From contig QJPP01000676.1 in NCBI GenBank assembly GCA_003996215.1, positions 372,001 through 436,000 on the forward strand: a stretch of DNA of 64,000 bases, read 5' to 3'. The notes under the pieces were generated by a model. The model made no database searches, was not told the DNA's origin, and was given only the letters and a program-made list of their open reading frames with translations. Of this stretch, positions 59,833-64,000 are shown piece after piece. A program made the translations under genes and the position numbers. Numbering within the stretch: the stretch's first letter is position 1; the number at the start of each line of letters is the position of its first letter. Source of the DNA: Jaltomata sinuosa (lineage: Eukaryota; Streptophyta; Magnoliopsida; Solanales; Solanaceae).

Positions 59833-61078
59833 TGTAATGATCCAATTTCTCAGTTCAAGATGACACCTACTATAACCCACCAGTAGGTAAGCCAACTCTT
59901 AACCTGGAACAACAAGTAATAGTCTAACACAAGGATGAGATAAAGCAGAAGAACAATGCTTAAATAACGATAACAAGAGGAAGCAAAGCATAGCATAATA
60001 GAGAGGAAGGGAAACAAAATATACATTTAAAATCCCCCAAGACCTGGTATCAGCCAGTACAAGATCTACTACAATATAAGGAGTACTACACAGGGGTAAA
60101 TATACACAACAATATCTAAAAAACAAAAGAAGACAAATCCCAAACTAGATGAAGATAGGCCAACTCTGGACGCCAAAAGCTCACCCTAAGTCTCCTAGCA
60201 GCAACTCTGCTCGAGGACAACATCATTGGTGATAAATCATGCTAGGGTCTGCATCAAGGAAAAAGATGCAAGAGTGTAGCATGAGTACCAAATCATGCAG
60301 TACCCATTAGGCATCATAGGCCGACTGAGCTTAAGCAAGATAAAAGTATAACAAAGTTCAAATATACTAAAAGGTAAGAGAAGAGGGGTCAGAAACAAAT
60401 AACAGGTCATAACTAGGTACAATGGAGGAAAATAAAGGCAATTCACTCACAAAGCTTACATTGAGTAAAGTAAAGCGACCTAGGTATAACCTATATGAAC
60501 CCTCATAAGTCCAGAAGGTGCACACATTGACAAGTCATAACCTGAACAAACCCCCATAAGCCCGTCAGCTGCAAACAACTACAATTACCTTATACCGACC
60601 AATCCTAGCTAGGAAATGAACCCAAATATTGACTTAGGTGCCCAGGGAAGTGATATACGCCGAACTCAAACCAGAGATAATATGATAAGTGAATATGAAT
60701 GAAGGACTCAAACTGGATAAATTATGAGAAAATAATAATACTCAAACCGGATATAATATGAGAAAATATCAATATCGGACTTAAACCAAATATGAGAAAA
60801 TAAGAATACCAAACTCGAACTAGATATAATATGAGAAAATAAGAATACCAAACTCAAACTGGATATAATATGAGAAAATATGACTATCGAAATCAAACTG
60901 GATATAATATGAGAAAATGGGATATCAGACTCAAACGAGAGATGATATGTAATTAAGCGAGTCCGATCTTGAATGGAGACTAAACTAACCCATTTTTTTC
61001 CTCAAGAAAAACCTAGATCATTTAGTTAGATCAAGTTCCCACTTTTTGTCAAAAACCATGTTTTAAAGCCAAACTTAC
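59833..61078 (-). repeat. E12 LTR part a (Tekay/Del-like)
   Basis: Plus strand starts TGTAATGATCCAATTTCTC and continues with CCACCAGTAGGTAAGCCAAC, matching the start of E8 (37031). The region near 60300 has the CCCATTAGGCATCATAGGCCGAC block. Interrupted at 61078 by S2. Confidence 0.82.
60700..60950 (-). repeat. Minisatellite in the E12 LTR
   Basis: Six to seven imperfect units of about 34-40 bp, each containing ATATAATATGAGAAAAT after an AAACTGG-like word. Not seen in the E8 or E9 LTRs. Confidence 0.85.
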
Positions 61079-62408
61079 TGATGTGCCGCTAATTTACGTC
61101 ACTTTTGACTCCTTTAAACTAAGAACAATCGTACGTTTTCAAGCAACCGTTGTTGTTTTTGATGTTTTTATGTTGTATTTGTAGGAAATGGAAACAAACA
61201 CGGAAACGGAAGGAAATACGCGAAAAATAACATTCTGCCTAAGAGTGACGGCCTGAGTGACGGCCTGTCACACATGTGACGGTCCGTCACAGTGACCGTC
61301 ACACCAAGGCAGCTGAGGCAGCATCACTGGTTAGCCGTGACGGTCCAGGCGACGGTCCGTCACTGGCTTGACGGTCCGTCAGCCTGGCCGTCAAGTTAAG
61401 GCAGACGCGCGACGCGGAATCCGAGCGTTTTTTGGATTGGTTTCCTAGACTCCTATAAATACCCTATGTTAGTTTTATTTTACAGAGCACCTTTCACATA
61501 GTTTTTACACGCTTTTACAATAGTTTTTAGGAGTTTAGGCGAGACTTTGAGCGCAAGCAACACGGTTTCTTGATCTTGCAAGCGTGTTCTTGATTCGTTC
61601 TTGAGTTCTGGGTTTTTCTTGTTCTTGGATTATTGAAGGGTATTTTCATCATATTGTAAGAATCTTCTTTCCTTTATTATGAATTTCTTCTTTTCTCCTT
61701 CGAGCATGAGTAACTAAAACTCCCGCAACTAGGGTTGTGGGAGCCATGGCTAAAGTAGCGATATAGATTCCGAGTAGCGACGGGTTCAATTTACATGTGG
61801 TCACGTTGTTAATCATACTTTATGTCATGTTTTCTAGTGGTTGCAAACATTAGAACATGCCTAGGTTTAATTTGCTTGAGTAAAGAGATTAAAACCGGGA
61901 AACTTGATTAACGACAAGGATTCGAGACTACCAACTCTCGTCTTAATAATTAATGCCGTAACTGGATTAATCTACTTGATGTTAGGATTGAAAAGCTAAA
62001 AAGCACATCTTTTCGAGGTCGAGAGAATAGAAAAGGAAATTTGTTTATTTGGTCGAGAGACGTTTAGACGATACCATTGACGCAATCACATCGTGACACG
62101 CATATAGAAAGAACCCTGTAACGCCTAGAATCGATTGTTACAACGCCATGGTGAACACGTCCCTAGTTTGCATTCTCTCATATTGATTAAAACTCACACG
62201 TTTATTACTTGTTTTGTTTACGCTTTGTTCACACAAAACCCCCCTTTTTTTACCGAAAACTATTGACCATCAGTCACGTACTTCACTAAAGGCTTAATCT
62301 TCACCATATTCTCTGTGGGATTCGACCCCAACCTTGTTGGGTTCTTTACTTGACTACGACCGCTTACGCTTCGTTAATTTGAGGTGTAGTTTGGGCGTTA
62401 TCACTTAC
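61074..62408 (+). mobile_element. S2: solo LTR of an Athila-type element with CTTAC target duplication
   Basis: LTR 61079-62403 (1325 bp) starts TGATGTGCCGC and ends GGGCGTTATCA, flanked by CTTAC at 61074-61078 and 62404-62408. TATA box CTATAAATAC at 61453-61462; U5 word TGTGGGATTCGACCCCAACC near 62312-62331; the CATGAGTAACTAAA and AACTAGGGTTGTGGGA words near 61705-61742 are shared with the E10 LTR. No internal sequence remains. It is inserted in the E12 LTR. Confidence 0.92.
61245..61405 (+). repeat. S2 palindromic-word array
   Basis: Three copies of the 11-mer palindrome GACGGTCCGTC (within 61276-61290, at 61351-61361 and 61370-61380) plus half sites TGACGGCC, GTGACCGTCAC, GTGACGGTCC and GGCCGTCAA. 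The array ends about 50 bp upstream of the TATA box. Confidence 0.8.
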
Positions 62409-63540
62409 CAATATGACCGAAGTTAACAAATAATAACTCAGATAATAAGGTGGAGCTAAAGTGATAACCACGACAAAAACCAACTAGATCAAGCAATAAA
62501 ATTCCAAGATTCAAGGGTAAGAACAACATTAAATTACAAGAGATATAAAGAGAGAAATGCTATGGTAGGTCCAAACTCCCAAGCCCCTACCTAAAGCAAG
62601 CAGCTACCCGATACTTAAGATAAGGATCCTAACTTTACACTAAATCGCCTACACCGGCTATAAGGATTGTAATTGCTTAAACATTTGTAATCAACCACAG
62701 AATTCCCACCAACAATTGGCACAATACAATACAAATACCTTAAATGAGCTAGTCTAGAAGTAGATAAGTCATAACCTACTTGGAAGCCGAACACGCGCGC
62801 TCATAACCACTAGTCTGAAGCGTTTTCTATTCGAGTGGCCTCTGACTGCTGCCATACTATCAATATAGTAATATATATATTAAAATATGAACAACAATAC
62901 CCATATTGTAATTTTACAATTCGAGCGAAAAATCGAGTGAAAACTCACCCGTGAGGCATGCATGTGAAATTCAAAAAACTAAATCGAGGAATTTGTCCCT
63001 CAGGGGACAAGGATTTTATGCCCAATATATTGAGTGAAAATAGCTCCAAAAATAAGCCTGAATCAGCCTCAAACTAGGGGAATTGAACAAGAACTTTAAG
63101 GAAGAAATTAACAGAGCTAAGAGAGGAAACTTACAATTTAAAGATGGGGAAATGATCATGGACATGGAATTTCCACCACCAACACTCCCTTTAAGACCCC
63201 TCATAGAAATTTGGGTTTTGCAAGCTCTTCACAATGGTGAAAATAGTTTAGAAATGTCTTGGAAAGTTGGAGAAATGAAGGAAAAGACTTCATTTTAGTC
63301 TCAGTGATCGATGCACCTGCAGTCAAATTTATGCAGGTGCGGTGATGCAGCAGCGACCAGACCACAACTGGAGCGAAGGTCAACAAAAACCTCCTTCCCT
63401 ATAGGTGTAGCACACATGCCACATAGGTGGCACCATAAGGGTAGGAAAGAAATGCAGCAGTGACTGTGAAGGTGTAGCCAAAGCATCACAGTTGCTCCCA
63501 TACTATTACCAGCAACATCAGCTACAAATAAGTTCATGGC
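62409..63540 (-). repeat. E12 LTR part b
   Basis: Continues E12 after S2; 62770-62800 (CATAACCTACTTGGAAGCCG, ACACGCGCGC) matches E8 at 39265-39300. The GC-richer stretch 63300-63500 is the likely U3 array position. The LTR is cut at the plastid fragment, so its U3 start is missing. ORFs here are not conserved. Confidence 0.7.
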
Positions 63541-64000
63541 CTATTAGAAGTAGAGGGCACTCTGGTGGGATCTTCACGGACAGAAAAAGATTGCAGTCTG
63601 TTTGATAATGATCGAGTGACATTGCTTCTTCGGCCCGAACCGAGGAATCCCTTAGAGATGATGCAAAAGGGCTCTTGGTCTATCCTTGATCAGAGATTTA
63701 TCTATGAAAAATATGAATAAGAGTTTGAAGAAGGGGAGGGAGAAAGAGCCCTTGACCCACAGGAGGATTTATTCAATCACATAGTTTGGGCTCCTAGAAT
63801 ATGGTGCCCTTGGGGCTTTCTATTTGATTGTATCGAAAGGCCCAATGAATTGGGATTTACCTATTGGTCCAGGTCATTTAGGGGCAAGCGGATCATTTAT
63901 GATGAAGAGGATGAGCTTCAAGAGAATGATTCGGGGTTCTTGAAGAGTGGAACCATGCAGTACCAGACACGAGATAGATCTTCCAAAGAACAAGGCCTTT
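63541..64000 (+). pseudogene. ycf2: Plastid DNA insert: fragment of ycf2
   Basis: One frame is open across all 460 bases apart from a TAA at 63718-63720. It reads EVEGTLVGSSRTEKDCSLF, NDRVTLLLRPEPRNPLEMMQ, FNHIVWAPRIWCPWGFLFDC, ERPNELGFTYWSRSFRGKR and IIYDEEDELQEND, which is the plastid Ycf2 protein in its C-terminal half. Ycf2 is a very large AAA-type plastid protein linked to protein import. Recalled plastid sequence has Ser instead of the stop and two or three extra residues after LDPQ, so this is a decayed nuclear copy (NUPT), running off the window. The alternative, an assembly join to true plastome, is disfavoured by the stop. Confidence 0.93.

Noticed and set aside
60700..60950. Possible CRISPR-like array
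   Set aside because: Units are contiguous, variable in length and have no spacers; it is a minisatellite in a plant LTR.

Overview
The window is gene-free plant nuclear heterochromatin: a nest of old, mostly broken retrotransposons, with one piece of plastid DNA at the right edge. No intact host gene, tRNA, rRNA or CRISPR array was found. A dicot is certain in practice and Solanaceae is likely (inference, from the style of the Athila and Tekay/Del families and the Transposase_32-type ORF). All family calls come from reading motifs by eye; no search was run.

Layout. E1 (1-5430, minus) is a Tekay/Del-like chromovirus LTR plus decayed pol. E2 (5453-11722, minus) is an Athila-type element with gag and a third ORF but no pol. 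E3 (11723-13221, plus) is a truncated Tekay-type LTR. E4 (13222-27875, minus) is the most complete Athila-type element: 5' LTR, tRNA-Asp-like primer site, gag, PR, RT, RH, INT and ORF3, interrupted by a solo LTR S1 (17976-20170, TSD TGACC). E5 (27923-42496, minus) is an Athila-like element with little coding capacity. Into it went a Ty1/copia element E6 (28914-34228), a LINE fragment E7 (35076-35758) and a Tekay-like element E8 (37031 to about 41540). E9 (42497-47880, minus) is another Tekay-like element with a readable integrase and chromodomain. E10 (47885-55172, plus) is an Athila-type 3' half, E11 (55173-59675, plus) the 3' end of another. E12 (59833-63540, minus) is a Tekay-like LTR split by solo LTR S2 (61079-62403, TSD CTTAC). 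The last 460 bases are a plastid ycf2 fragment.

The main new signal is non-coding architecture shared by the Athila-type elements. (1) A short hairpin module whose stem changes in both arms while still pairing lies after pol (twice in tandem in E4 and E10), after ORF3, and after gag in the pol-less E2: seven copies. (2) Arrays of degenerate palindromic words lie just upstream of the LTR TATA box, again between pol and ORF3 next to a probable internal promoter, and a third time inside a probable intron before ORF3. Each element uses its own word, shared among its own arrays. (3) ORF3 carries a Transposase_32-like domain, a coiled coil and a Lys-rich basic stretch, so it is a candidate for the factor that reads those words. 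Point 3 is inference.
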